33,322 bases of DNA from a candidate division KSB1 bacterium (lineage in GTDB: Bacteria > Zhuqueibacterota > JdFR-76 > DREG01). Both the position numbers and the translations under genes were made by a program. Position 1 is the first letter of the stretch. Each line of letters starts with the position of its first letter. Location of the stretch: contig JADFJB010000043.1 of NCBI GenBank assembly GCA_022566355.1, positions 1 to 33,322 of the forward strand, read 5' to 3'. The notes beneath the pieces were generated by a model. The model did no database searches, was not told where the DNA came from, and was given only the letters and a program-made list of their open reading frames with translations. Positions 7,752 through 17,900 of the stretch are shown one piece after another.

Positions 7752-9056
7752 CTATTCGGTTGATTCCAGCATGGTTAAAATTTTTTGGCTGATTCTTTCT
7801 GTCGCTCCTTGATTCTCTTCGACAAGATTTCGTGCTCTCTTACCTGCTTCTTTACAACTATTTCGATTCGAAAAAAATCCACATAAATGAAAGTAAATAT
7901 CATCGGAATTTCGAACCAAAAATCCGGCTTCTCGCTTTTGTAACTCCAGTGCATCCGGTGAATTCAAAATACGCGGACCAAAAAGTACGGGAATTCCATG
8001 CGCTGCCGGCTCCATAACATTGTGTACACCAGGGCCGAAACTACCCCCAACAAATGCCACATCTCCATAAAAATACAAATTGGCAAGAAGACCCATTTTA
8101 TCTACGATCAATATTTGATGGTTCGATAATTCCTGATCCCTTTTTTCATATGAAAATAAAATCGGTCTAATCCCAGCCGATGAAAATTGACTGGCTAACT
8201 CATTCAAATGATTTTCTTTTAGTTCGTGGGGGACCAAGATCACAAACAAATCGGTAAATTTTTTGAACATTTGAATCAGGGCCGGGATAAGGTGCTTCTC
8301 ATCAGAAGCCCACGTACTTCCAGCGACAAAAACCATTCGACCTTGCAATGCTTGTTCGGATATTAATTCTGATTTTATTGATTCGTTAGCCCGGTTTAGT
8401 ACCTGATCATACCTTGTGTCACCAAGAATTTGAATACCTGACTTAACTGGTAAAATTCGATTGAACCCATCAGCATCGAATTGACTTGCGGGAGCAATAA
8501 AATTTATACTAGAAAAAGAAGCTTTAAAGAAATTTCGAACGAGAGGCATCGTCATCTTTGAATCACCCGGCATAGTGCCGTTTACTAACATTGATGGAAT
8601 TTTTCTACTCGATAATGCCCACACCAGGTTTGGCCAGACATCATGTTTTGAAATTACTAATAATTTTGGCTTTAACATATTTAAAAATTTCCGAATCGAT
8701 GGGATTGTATCAAAGGGCAGGTAGATTTTTAAGTTATAATCCGATTTTGAATTTACGTTTTCAAATCCAGAAGGTGAAAAAAAGCTAACAACAATTGAAT
8801 AATCCGATTTTTTTTCTCTGATCGTTCTTAATACAGGTCTAATTTGTTCAAACTCACCCATTGAGGCACAATGAAATAAAATACACTTCTTTTTATTTTG
8901 TTGATCCGAGATATAAGAACTTAGTATTGGCAATGAATTTTTACGTCCGTGTAAGCCTTGCTTAACTTTGGGGCTGAATAAAGCTGCAACATATGCGCCA
9001 ATGTAAATGATTGGAATTACAAAAATATTGTAGATTATGAACCAGAATATCTTCAT
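7752..9056 (-). CDS. waaA: 3-deoxy-D-manno-octulosonic acid transferase (Kdo transferase)
   Basis: WaaA/KdtA transfers Kdo from CMP-Kdo to lipid A precursor at the cytoplasmic face of the inner membrane. The 434-aa length is usual. An N-terminal membrane anchor (residues 1-27) is followed by the glycosyltransferase N domain with HCASMGEFEQ, which holds the family's catalytic Glu (Glu68 here), and SKHDVWPNLVW. The CMP-Kdo-binding half has AGSTWASDE and FVGGSFGPGVHNVMEPAA. Its presence implies an LPS-type outer membrane. It leads the operon waaA-ecfA1-ecfA2. No Shine-Dalgarno sequence is seen. The five bases between the ATG and 9062 abut an inverted-repeat element, which supplies the whole leader. 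Confidence 0.95.
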   Translation of the reverse strand: MKIFWFIIYNIFVIPIIYIGAYVAALFSPKVKQGLHGRKNSLPILSSYISDQQNKKKCILFHCASMGEFEQIRPVLRTIREKKSDYSIVVSFFSPSGFENVNSKSDYNLKIYLPFDTIPSIRKFLNMLKPKLLVISKHDVWPNLVWALSSRKIPSMLVNGTMPGDSKMTMPLVRNFFKASFSSINFIAPASQFDADGFNRILPVKSGIQILGDTRYDQVLNRANESIKSELISEQALQGRMVFVAGSTWASDEKHLIPALIQMFKKFTDLFVILVPHELKENHLNELASQFSSAGIRPILFSYEKRDQELSNHQILIVDKMGLLANLYFYGDVAFVGGSFGPGVHNVMEPAAHGIPVLFGPRILNSPDALELQKREAGFLVRNSDDIYFHLCGFFSNRNSCKEAGKRARNLVEENQGATERISQKILTMLESTE

Positions 9057-9061
9057 TAGTA

Positions 9062-9262
9062 GTTAATTAAATTTAACCTGGATAATTCATAGCCACCAAG
9101 ACTCAAAGACACAAAAGCTTTAAAAAATAAAGGTTAAGTAAGATTGATTTTTTATATTGACCGAAAATTGGTTCATAGTAATCTTCTTTATAACTTTAAT
9201 AGTTTTAGTGACTTAGAGTCTTTTTGGCAAAAATTCATGAATAGTGCAGGTTAATTAATTAA
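9062..9262. repeat. MITE-like inverted-repeat element before waaA
   Basis: Outer ends: TTAATTAAATTTAACCTG (from 9063) against, in reverse complement, TTAATTAATTAACCTG (ending near 9262). Inner arms: GCCACCAAGACTCAAAGACAC (9092-9112) against GTGACTTAGAGTCTTTTTGGC (9208-9228), 17 of 21 positions matching in inverted orientation. The element is about 200 bp, non-coding and AT-rich. It fills the gap between the GT9 gene and waaA and ends five bases from the waaA start codon. A related solo end is at 4683-4712. Confidence 0.55.
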
Positions 9263-9332
9263 TTTAATTTAACTTAAAATAAAAAATAAAATTAAGTTGG
9301 TTAAGGATTGGAAACAAATGCTTTTATACTAT

Positions 9333-9467
9333 TTAGCTTAGTCTAATAATTTGTTTGACAGCATCAAAAACCCGGCTAGGGTCAATCTCTTTCATGCAGC
9401 GAAAGTGTCCTTTTGGACAGCGGTTTGAGCCATGGTATGAACAGGGTCGGCAGTTTAGATCCGGGTG
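9333..9467 (-). pseudogene. 3' continuation of the GT9 gene beyond an in-frame TAA
   Basis: Reading on in the same frame past TAA 9468-9470 gives 44 codons to TAA 9333-9335, with CRPCSYHGSNRCPKGHFRCM and then EIDPSRVFDAVKQIIRLS. This is the normal Cys-rich C-terminus of family-9 glycosyltransferases. Adding it brings the protein from 298 to 343 residues, the usual family length. The stop therefore interrupts a single ancestral gene rather than marking its end. Confidence 0.75.
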
Positions 9468-10364
9468 TTAAATGATCTTATATTCGCCCCAGGATGGAAA
9501 AAATCCGAATTCCTTTACAGTCGGGCCAAAAATGGCAATTACTCTACATTTCATAGCAACCGCAATATGTAAAACTCCCGTATCGTTCGAAATTACCAAA
9601 TCACAGCTTTGTAACACTGCAGCGATCTCTAAAAGTGTGGTTTCACCGCATAAATTAATCACATTCTTATGAATGTATTTTTTGATGTTTTCACAAACTT
9701 CGATATCGGTTTTTCCCCCGACTAAAATGATTTTGGCTTTTTTAGAACTTTGCAATTTTTCAATTAATTGAACAAAATAGTCTTGTGGCCACATTTTAGT
9801 GTTCCTCCCAGCGCCAGGAGCTATCGCAATCCGCAATTCCTCACCATCAAAAGGGACTTTCAATTTAATTTTCTCTTTGATTGAATCCGGTACATAAATC
9901 TCAGATGCTAGCGATTGCCAATTCATCCGGAGTTTATGAAAAGCAATAAAGTATCTTTCAGGTATTGTTTCAGGTATTTTATGATAAAGGTTAAATTTGA
10001 AATATGTCAGGAAAAATCTTTGAACTGCAAATTTCTTATATCTATAAACCTTATTAGCCCTGGCCAAAAATGAAATCATATAACTTCGCCAATGCTTTTG
10101 AAAATCGAAAAGAATAGAGTAATTCCTTCTGCGAACATCAAGAGCGATCTTGAAGACCTCTGCTAAACTCGGAGATTTGGGAAGTAAAATGATATTTTTG
10201 ATAAATGGGTTATGCTGAACCAGGTCCTGAAAATCCGATCTCGTTAAAAAGTCAATTTCAACTTCCGGATTTTGATCATGAAACAAATGTATTAACGGCG
10301 ACAACAATACAATATCGCCGATGGCGCTTAATCGGACAAATAAAACCCGATGTACGGATCCCAT
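9468..10364 (-). CDS. Glycosyltransferase family 9 (heptosyltransferase-like), truncated by in-frame stop
   Basis: The 298-aa product resembles ADP-heptose:LPS heptosyltransferases, which add heptose to the LPS inner core in the cytoplasm. Seen: N-terminal VRLSAIGDIVLLSPL, the loop APGAGRNTKMWP (near residue 190), VGGKTDIEVCE, LCGETTLLEIAAVL, SNDTGVLHIA and FGPT. TAA at 9468-9470 cuts the protein before its conserved Cys-rich tail, which continues in the same frame to 9333. It follows the UDP-glucuronate decarboxylase gene by 26 bases and precedes waaA, consistent with a surface polysaccharide role. Whether it adds heptose or another sugar cannot be decided. No strong ribosome binding site is seen, so coupling to the upstream gene is likely. 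Confidence 0.85.
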   Translation of the reverse strand: MGSVHRVLFVRLSAIGDIVLLSPLIHLFHDQNPEVEIDFLTRSDFQDLVQHNPFIKNIILLPKSPSLAEVFKIALDVRRRNYSILFDFQKHWRSYMISFLARANKVYRYKKFAVQRFFLTYFKFNLYHKIPETIPERYFIAFHKLRMNWQSLASEIYVPDSIKEKIKLKVPFDGEELRIAIAPGAGRNTKMWPQDYFVQLIEKLQSSKKAKIILVGGKTDIEVCENIKKYIHKNVINLCGETTLLEIAAVLQSCDLVISNDTGVLHIAVAMKCRVIAIFGPTVKEFGFFPSWGEYKII

Positions 10365-10390
10365 AAAGATGAAGTTTTAGTTATGATTGG

Positions 10391-11323
10391 TTATTTTATC
10401 TGAGAACGAAACCATGAAATTGTTCGTTTAATGCCCTCTTCAACGGATACTTGTGGTTCCCATCCCAATTTTTCTTTTGCCAGAGAAATATTAGGTTGAC
10501 GAACTTTAGGATCGTCAACTGGTAAAGCTTTATTGACAATATTTGAATTGCTATCGGTCATTTTTATAATTAATTCAGCCATTTCACGAACCGTCATTTC
10601 ATGTGGATATCCGATGTTCACAGGTTCATTATAATCTGAAAAAAGAAGCCGGCAAATACCTTCCACGAGATCATCCACATAACAAAAACTTCTTGTTTGT
10701 GATCCATCGCCAAATACGGTAATAGGTTCGTTTGCCAAGGCCTGTGGAATAAACGCAGGAATAGCTCGTCCATCACTTTTGCGCATTCTGGAGCCATATG
10801 TATTAAAAATTCTGACAATCTTTGTATCCAAACCATGATTCCGGTGATACGCCATGGTTATGGCTTCTGCAAAGCGTTTTGCTTCATCATAAACTCCCCT
10901 GGGACCTATCGGGTTTACATTTCCCCAATAATCTTCCTTTTGCGGATGGACAAGCGGATCACCATATACTTCAGAAGTCGATGCAAGAAGTATTGTTGCC
11001 TGTTTTTCTTTCGCCAAACCCAATACCTTATGAGTGCCTAATGCACCAACTTTAAGGGTTTGAATTGGAAGTTGCAGATAGTCTAATGGGCTTGCAGGAG
11101 ATGCAAAGTGTAAAATGTAGTCAATTGGCCCTGCCAAAAATATATACTCTGTAACATCGTGTTTAATAAATTTGAACGATTCTCCTTGGAGATGTGCAAT
11201 GTTTGTGGAATCTCCTGTTGATAAATTGTCCATACAAATTACTTCGTGTCCTTTATTCAGAATATATTCACAGAGGTGGGATCCTAAAAATCCGGCGCCG
11301 CCTGTAATCAATGTTTTTGGCAT
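10391..11323 (-). CDS. UDP-glucuronate decarboxylase (UDP-xylose synthase)
   Basis: Extended short-chain dehydrogenase (310 aa) that converts UDP-glucuronate to UDP-xylose with bound NAD+. Seen: Rossmann motif GGAGFLG (8-14), [11 protein letters not shown] (72-82), typical of UXS rather than of dTDP-glucose dehydratases, STSEVYGDP (115-123) with the catalytic Thr/Ser and Glu, YDEAK with Tyr145 and Lys149, and [10 protein letters not shown]. It is a soluble bacterial-type enzyme with no membrane anchor. GGAG eleven bases before the ATG supports the start. The GT9 gene follows by 26 bases, so the pair probably makes and transfers surface sugars. Other NDP-sugar epimerases are less likely because of the ASPASP motif. 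Confidence 0.9.
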   Translation of the reverse strand: MPKTLITGGAGFLGSHLCEYILNKGHEVICMDNLSTGDSTNIAHLQGESFKFIKHDVTEYIFLAGPIDYILHFASPASPLDYLQLPIQTLKVGALGTHKVLGLAKEKQATILLASTSEVYGDPLVHPQKEDYWGNVNPIGPRGVYDEAKRFAEAITMAYHRNHGLDTKIVRIFNTYGSRMRKSDGRAIPAFIPQALANEPITVFGDGSQTRSFCYVDDLVEGICRLLFSDYNEPVNIGYPHEMTVREMAELIIKMTDSNSNIVNKALPVDDPKVRQPNISLAKEKLGWEPQVSVEEGIKRTISWFRSQIK

Positions 11324-11515
11324 TAAATCTGAACTCCAATTATTTATAATTTTATTTTAAAGGTCATATTATAAATCATCGTCAAATATTTGTATTTCTT
11401 CACAAAGTTTGGGGTTAAATTAGCCCTTGTATTTAAGAAAACTTATTTTGGAATTTACTTATTGAAATATGTTAGAATGTGCGGTTCAAATTAATAAAGG
11501 GGAGAAAAGCAACAT

Positions 11516-12490
11516 CTAACTACTTCGAACTGCAACAAACTCCACTATATCTTCGAGGGATCTTTTGTAATCACTTTCCGGAAAAGGGGCAATTATAGAT
11601 AAAGCTTTCTCAATGAATTCGTTAGCACGCTCACGTGCATAATCAACACCACCTGAATTAATAACCAGGTTTTTTATTTCATCCACATCTTTTTCTGTTT
11701 TATTCTTATCTATAAAATTTTGCAGTTTAGAGGAATTAATTTTACCATTTTTATTAATGGTATAAATTAATGGGAGGGTAATTTTATTTTGCTTTAGGTC
11801 ATTCCCGCCGGGTTTTCCGGTTATATCTTCATCTCCGATATAATCCAGTAAATCATCCTGAATTTGGAAAGCACATCCCAGGTAATTTCCAAAATCCCAG
11901 AATCGATCCGAGTCTATACCATTATAGTTTGATCCGACAATAGCACCTATTTGGCAAGATGCAGATATTAGTGAAGCCGTCTTATCGGAAATCATTTGGA
12001 AATAGCTTTGTTCATCAGTTTGCAAATTTTGACTTTGCTGTACTTGCAATAGCTCACCTTCACTCATTCGAGTAGTAACTTTTGCCAGGACTTTATTAAT
12101 CTCGGGAGCTTCAAGATTCATCATTTTATTGAGTGCTTGTGCAAAAAGAAAATCACCAACCAGTACAGCAATCTTATTATTCCAAACCGAATGAACACTG
12201 GCTCCGCTTCGTCTTAAATTGGATTGATCGACCACATCATCATGGATCAGGGTTGCTGTATGGATTAATTCAATAATCTGGGCAGCTTCAAAACCATTGT
12301 CATCTAAGTTACCCATTAACCTGGCGATAAGAAATACTAATCCGGGCCTAAGGCGCTTCCCCTTATGCGCTGCAATGTATAGAATCACTTCATTCAGCAA
12401 TTCAACTTTGGTTTCTAAAGATTGGAGAAATTTTTCCTCAAAGTGCTGAAGATCATGTTTAACCGGCAGTATAATTCTAGATAATTCCAC
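11516..12490 (-). CDS. Long-chain all-trans polyprenyl diphosphate synthase
   Basis: The 324-aa isoprenyl synthase condenses isopentenyl diphosphate onto an allylic primer to make a quinone side chain (octaprenyl or heptaprenyl type). Seen: GKRLRPG (44-50), first Asp-rich motif DDVVDQSNLRR starting at 84 and second Asp-rich motif DDLLD (212-216), followed by GKPGGNDLKQNKITLPL. Residues just before the first motif are small (HTATLIH), with no bulky chain-stopping residue, which favours a long product over farnesyl or geranylgeranyl diphosphate. It stands alone, with 192-bp gaps on both sides. The exact chain length cannot be read from sequence. Confidence 0.9.
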   Translation of the reverse strand: MELSRIILPVKHDLQHFEEKFLQSLETKVELLNEVILYIAAHKGKRLRPGLVFLIARLMGNLDDNGFEAAQIIELIHTATLIHDDVVDQSNLRRSGASVHSVWNNKIAVLVGDFLFAQALNKMMNLEAPEINKVLAKVTTRMSEGELLQVQQSQNLQTDEQSYFQMISDKTASLISASCQIGAIVGSNYNGIDSDRFWDFGNYLGCAFQIQDDLLDYIGDEDITGKPGGNDLKQNKITLPLIYTINKNGKINSSKLQNFIDKNKTEKDVDEIKNLVINSGGVDYARERANEFIEKALSIIAPFPESDYKRSLEDIVEFVAVRSS

Positions 12491-12682
12491 TAACTCTCCA
12501 TTTATAGATAGGCTAAGATTGCATAATGTAATGATTATTCAATCGCATGTCAAATAAAAAGAGGCAATTCATTTGAGAGCAATACAATTCTCAAACTTGT
12601 GATTTAACAAATAATTCTCTTAAAATTTGAACCCAAAATATGATCAAGGGTGAATAAAATTGTTCAAGAAATCAAACCAATC

Positions 12683-13048
12683 TTAAATAAGCATATTAAT
12701 GGTTTTAATTAAATTATCGAAGTCAATCGGTTTGACTATATAGTTTTCAACCCCTAGTTTTGTCAAATCTTGTAAGACCTGGATTCCTGCGCCGGACATT
12801 ACAATTAACCTGGATATAGGTATGAGTTCTTTAAGTGATTCGATCAGCTTAAACCCATCTATACCAGGCATGATTAAATCCGTAAGAATGACTGAAAACT
12901 GCTTTTTTTGTGCGAGTTGTAATGCGGAATTACCACTATTACAAGCAGTAACTTTATAACCCCGACGTTCAAAAAGTTCCTGGAGAAGAGAAAGGATTTC
13001 AGGTTCGTCCTCAACTACAAGAATCTCAATGGGTTTGGTTTTTTTCAA
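12683..13048 (-). CDS. Single-domain response regulator (receiver only)
   Basis: A 121-aa CheY-like receiver. Acidic pair Glu13/Asp14, phospho-acceptor Asp57 (ILTDLIMPG), Ser85 at the conserved Thr/Ser position and Lys106-Pro107 (YIVKPID) are all present, so it should be phosphorylatable. There is no output domain. It is the last gene of a four-gene signalling operon, 15 bases after the receiver-PAS kinase, and probably acts as a phosphate shuttle or by protein contact. Confidence 0.9.
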   Translation of the reverse strand: MKKTKPIEILVVEDEPEILSLLQELFERRGYKVTACNSGNSALQLAQKKQFSVILTDLIMPGIDGFKLIESLKELIPISRLIVMSGAGIQVLQDLTKLGVENYIVKPIDFDNLIKTINMLI

Positions 13049-13063
13049 CTAATGCTTCTTTCA

Positions 13064-14866
13064 TTAGCACGATTTTCCGTTTGTCGGCAACTTAACTGTA
13101 AAGACAGTTCCCTTTCCTTCAGTGCTTGTTACTGATATTTCCCCGCCTTCACGCTTAATGATGGAGTGGGAAACATACATTCCCAGGCCGGTTCCTTCAC
13201 CCAAAGCTTTCGTTGTAAAAAATGGCGTGAATATATTTTTTATATGGTCTTTTGGAATGCCGTAACCTGTATCTCCAATTTTTATTTTTACCCAATTATC
13301 CACTAAATCCGTATTAATTTGTAATACTCCCCCATCCGGCATTGCATGAATCGCATTGATTATGATATTTAGAAAAACTTGCTTTAACGAATCTAATCCC
13401 AGGTAGACATTTTGAACACTGCCATAGTGTTTTATCACTTCAATATTCTGTGAATGTAAATCTTTCTCAATAAGGGAAAGGGTTTTGTCGATTGTTTTGT
13501 TGATATCAATTCTTTCTTGATCTTTAGGAGAATGCCTGGAAAACTCCAGAAGATTATTAATGATATTCGATGCACGTTTAACGTTTCGTTTTATGATCTC
13601 CAATTTAGAATTAATATCGTCATTACCGTTTTCCAAAACATCAGAAATACAATATCGTGCTGTTTCGATTATATTGAGCGGATTTCTTAATTCATGAGCT
13701 ACACCAGATGCCAATAGCCCTATAGTAGCTAATTTTTCAGATTGAATAAGCGAGCGCTCAATATTTTTCTGGTCAGTGACATCATGGCTATATTCAATGA
13801 TGTTTTCAAGCTGGCCTTCCAAATCAAACATTGGGTATGTCCATACGTGGAATACCTTCTCATTCCTGGAAATTTCCGAAAATTCTGAACTTTTACTTAT
13901 AAATGTTCTATTTATTACTTCTTCATCAACTGGCAAACTGAGTGAAACAAGCTTATCACATTCCATCCCTAGCACCTTCTCAGGCGTTGTATTTAACAAA
14001 CTCGCAACTTTTTCATTTGCCATCACTACTGTTTTTTCAAGGTCAAAAACTAAAATGTTATCCGTAATTCCATCAAACATAGCTTGGAGCTTTTTTTTGC
14101 TTTCTTTTATCAAACGGTGGAGATACAAAATTTCTGTAAGATCTTTGGCAATACCAATAATTTTTTGATTACTGTCTTTTTCTTGAAGGATTGAAAAAGA
14201 AAGTACAAAATTTAAGATTTTTCCCTTTTTGTCTTTGAATTCAAATTCATAGTTCCCTTCACTAGGCTGTCTTAGGATCTGGGATACCGATGCATGATCG
14301 TGCCGGTCTGACAGTAAGATGAAAAATGGTTTCTGTAAAACTTCCTTTTCCTTATATCCTAATTTGGAAATCTGAGGATTTACAAATTGAATATTAAATT
14401 CGCTATCCAGGGAAAAAATGAAATCATCAGCTTTCTCAACAATACTACCCAGGAATTCTTCTTTTGCGCGAAGTTGCTGCTGTAACCGCTCTCTAACGAT
14501 AACCGCTTCGATCACTTTCGGGAGTGATGAGAGATAATTCCCTTCCTTTATCACATAATCCGCCGCACCGTTTTTCATGGCTTCAACAGCTACTTTTTCA
14601 TCCCCTTGAGCAGTAATAATAATCACAGGGTATCTTATATTGAGTTTGCGTAATTTGATTAAAACATCCAAGCCGGAGTAATCCGGTAATTTATAATCCA
14701 AAATTACAGCATCATAATAATTTTCTTTACATTGTTTAATACACTCTTTGCCCACATAAGAAAATGTTGTTGAAAATTTATTCGATTTTTTCGAAAAAGT
14801 AATTCGCATTAATTCTACTTGATCCGGATTATCCTCAACAATAAGTATTTTATAAGCCATTACCAC
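13064..14866 (-). CDS. Soluble hybrid sensor histidine kinase: receiver-PAS-PAS-HisKA-HATPase
   Basis: 600 aa. Receiver at residues 5-122 with Asp57 (VILDYKLPD), Thr85 and Lys107, where the usual KP is KE. PAS1 about 138-255, PAS2 about 262-375. The H-box HELRNPLN gives phospho-accepting His391. The ATPase has the N-box IINAIHAM, G1 DTGYGIP, F-box FTPFFTTK and G2 GEGTGLGM. No membrane segment is seen, so sensing is cytosolic. An N-terminal receiver means that phosphate from another kinase can control this one, which fits its place behind two more kinases in the operon. GTG at 14866 lies seven bases after AAAGGA. An in-frame ATG at 14860 is the alternative start. Confidence 0.9.
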   Translation of the reverse strand: MVMAYKILIVEDNPDQVELMRITFSKKSNKFSTTFSYVGKECIKQCKENYYDAVILDYKLPDYSGLDVLIKLRKLNIRYPVIIITAQGDEKVAVEAMKNGAADYVIKEGNYLSSLPKVIEAVIVRERLQQQLRAKEEFLGSIVEKADDFIFSLDSEFNIQFVNPQISKLGYKEKEVLQKPFFILLSDRHDHASVSQILRQPSEGNYEFEFKDKKGKILNFVLSFSILQEKDSNQKIIGIAKDLTEILYLHRLIKESKKKLQAMFDGITDNILVFDLEKTVVMANEKVASLLNTTPEKVLGMECDKLVSLSLPVDEEVINRTFISKSSEFSEISRNEKVFHVWTYPMFDLEGQLENIIEYSHDVTDQKNIERSLIQSEKLATIGLLASGVAHELRNPLNIIETARYCISDVLENGNDDINSKLEIIKRNVKRASNIINNLLEFSRHSPKDQERIDINKTIDKTLSLIEKDLHSQNIEVIKHYGSVQNVYLGLDSLKQVFLNIIINAIHAMPDGGVLQINTDLVDNWVKIKIGDTGYGIPKDHIKNIFTPFFTTKALGEGTGLGMYVSHSIIKREGGEISVTSTEGKGTVFTVKLPTNGKSC

Positions 14867-14924
14867 CCATAATTCCTTTCAAAATAAAACTACCACTTCA
14901 CATCTTAGTCAATAAAACTTAAAT

Positions 14925-17900
14925 TCAGGAACCGCTTTTAGGGATTGAAAAATAGAAACACGTTCCTCTGCCTTTTCGGGATTCAAGCCAAACACGACCA
15001 TTGTGTTTTTCGATAATTTTCTTAACGATGGTCAAACCCACGCCGGTTCCTTCTACCCCTTCAATTTCTTTTAAGGACTGAAACAGTTCGAATATCTTGT
15101 CATGAAATTTTTTTTCTATCCCAATTCCATTATCTCTTACGAAAAATAAAAAGAAATCATCATCTATTTTATGTCCGATTTCAATCTTTGGATTCGGATT
15201 ATCTCCAATGTATTTAATCGCATTATCAATTAAATTTGTAAAAACTTGTTGAATGCGATCCCAGTCACAATTCATCTCAGGAAAATCATTCGGATATTGG
15301 ATCTTTATTTCTTTTTTTTGAATTTGAAACTGTAGATTGGAAATTGTTGTTTTTACAATTTCATTAATATCAATCATTTCAAAGGGAGTTGCGATACGAC
15401 CTATTTTTGAAAGCTCCAATAAATCCTGGATGAGGTTTTCCATTTGCTTAATATTTGCATTGATCCTGTCTAGATAATGGATCCCCTCAGGATCGAGCTT
15501 ATCGCTAAATTCACTTTTAAGAATAGTTGAAAATCCCAATATTGAAACGATAGGCGATTTAAGATCATGCGAAACCGAAAAAACAAAATTTTCAAGCTCC
15601 TCATTCACCTGCGATAACTTCTCCGAATTTATTTTAGTCTCTTCAAACAAACGGGCATTTTCAATTGCACTCGCTAATTGACTTGCTAAAGCCTCAAAGG
15701 CATAAAGATCCCGCTTGTCGAAGCCTTTTTTTCTATCCGAATAGAGACATAAGCATCCGTTCACCCGCTCAACAATTTTCAGAGGAATGCACAACAAGGA
15801 TCCTGCAGCAGGAAATCCGTTTTCTAATTCTCCTTCACTGGTAAAATCTTTGATCATTGTGGTTTCTGCCGTGCGAATGGTAAGAGCAATTGGATTCCGT
15901 TGATGTTGATCTACAAATTCAATTTTAGGAATTTTTGAACTTACACCTGACTGGGATTGTAATGTGGCAGATTTCGTCTCTCGATCGACGAGGTAGACTG
16001 ACACTGAATTATAATTAAAAATATCTTGAATCGATGCAGTCACGGTTTTCAACAATTTGTCGGGATCAAGTGTGGAAGAAATCTTCTTTCCAACTTCATT
16101 AACCATGGCAAGCTGGGCTGCCCGTCGTCTTTCGCTTTCATATAACCTGGCGTTTTCTATAGCAATTGCAGCTTGATTTGCAATGGTATCCAAAAGTTTA
16201 ATTTCTCGGTCATCAAAGCGATGGATTTCATCTTTGTAAACCCCAAGCACTGCGATGGTTTTGCCACGTGAAATTACCGGCACTCCAAGATAAGATCGGA
16301 GATTGCTTGCTGGCAAGGAATTTGATAAAATGCTATTTTTTGAATTATCTCCATGCAAATCTTCAATAACTAGGGGTCGTTGTTCTTTAATAATTTTCTC
16401 TACTTTAGGCCATAAAGAAAATTCCATAGTAGAAGATGTATCATTTACATCTGAGGAAAAACGGCTGGGAGTATTCACTTCACCAACAAACCAGATAGTA
16501 CATATTTTAGCGTACATTACCGTAGCCGCGGCTTTAACGATTAAATCTAAAACCTCCCTAATATTCAAGCTCGAAGATATGGTCTTGCTTACGTCTTCAA
16601 GAGCTGAAAGCTCTTTTAGTCTTAACTTTGCTTCTTGATACAATTTGGCATTTTCAAGTGCGGTTGCAACTTGTCCGGCGATTTGTTTAAATAGTGTTTG
16701 TTGTGTATTGTTATAAGCATTAAGCTCAACTTTACCGATACTAAATGTCCCCAGGTACTTATCTTTAGAAAGCAAAAGAACATTTATTTTTGATTGTAAT
16801 TGATTCTCGATCTCTAATTTCGTTTCGTATACTGAATCCTGAATATTCTCTGAATTTTGTATGTTTTTCTTACAATCGGGTGATAAATTCAACCATCCAA
16901 CCGATGATCCCCTTAACCTATGCCAATATCCTTTTTGTAATCTCCTTCCAATTTGCTCGGAAACAAGACAGAAGATATTCAAATTATCACTATCTTCATC
17001 AAATAACGAAATTGACATATAGTCGAAATTAATAATTTTCTTTACTTCAAAGGTAACGGTTTCGATAACTTCCTTAAGTTCTAAGCTTGAATTGATTGAA
17101 TTTGTAATTTCGTTAATTGCTGATATTTGATCAGCTTTTTCCTGGTAATCTTTGTAGAGGCGGGCATTTTCAATAGAAATAGAAAGATATGTAATGGCAG
17201 TCCTCAGGAAATCGATCTCATCTTCGGTAAATTTTTTCGGCTTGTCATAATAAACATTAAAAACGCCAACCGAAATATCTCTCGGAATCATGGCTAAAGA
17301 AAGTAATGCTCTATAGCCGATCCTTTCCGCAATGGGCCGCCATTGACTAAAGCTATCTTCAGTTAGAATGTTCTCAACTTTTAAAGTTTTATTCTGTTCA
17401 TTTACTAAATCGTAAGGACCTTCTTCAATTCCGATACGCCAGGGTTGATCAATAAGTTGAATTTTATCTGGTGGAGTTTTATGAGCCTTATACATCTTCA
17501 ATCCACCAACCTCATCTTTGAGAAAAATTGAAACAAAACTTGCATTACAAACAGAAGCTATTTTCAGCATCGTTAAATCGATAATTTCATCAAGATTCAA
17601 TGCGGATGCTATGGTCTGGCCAACCTCCATTAAAGCCAATAGTTCTTCATTTCTTTTGGTGTTATCACTTTGGACTTGATCTTTCAAGTCATGATAATAG
17701 GCGATGCAATATTGTTTGTAAAAATTTTCTTCTTCTTGAACCAACCTACAAAGCCGAATGTCGACCATGACTTTCCAGCCATTTTTTTGAATAAGCGCAA
17801 ACTCATTAATCTCGGTTTGATGCTCAAATTCCAATCTTTGTATTTCCAGGAACAACAATGGTAATTCATCCGGTTGATGTAAATCATCGATACTTAGTTT

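Noticed and set aside
8591-8788. Plus-strand open frames inside waaA, the kinase genes and the other minus-strand genes
   Set aside because: They are shadows of well-supported minus-strand genes, lack ribosome binding sites and show no domain features.
9468-9470. Stop-codon recoding in the GT9 gene
   Set aside because: TAA is not a known recoding codon for selenocysteine or pyrrolysine, and no read-through context is visible. Mutation or error is simpler.
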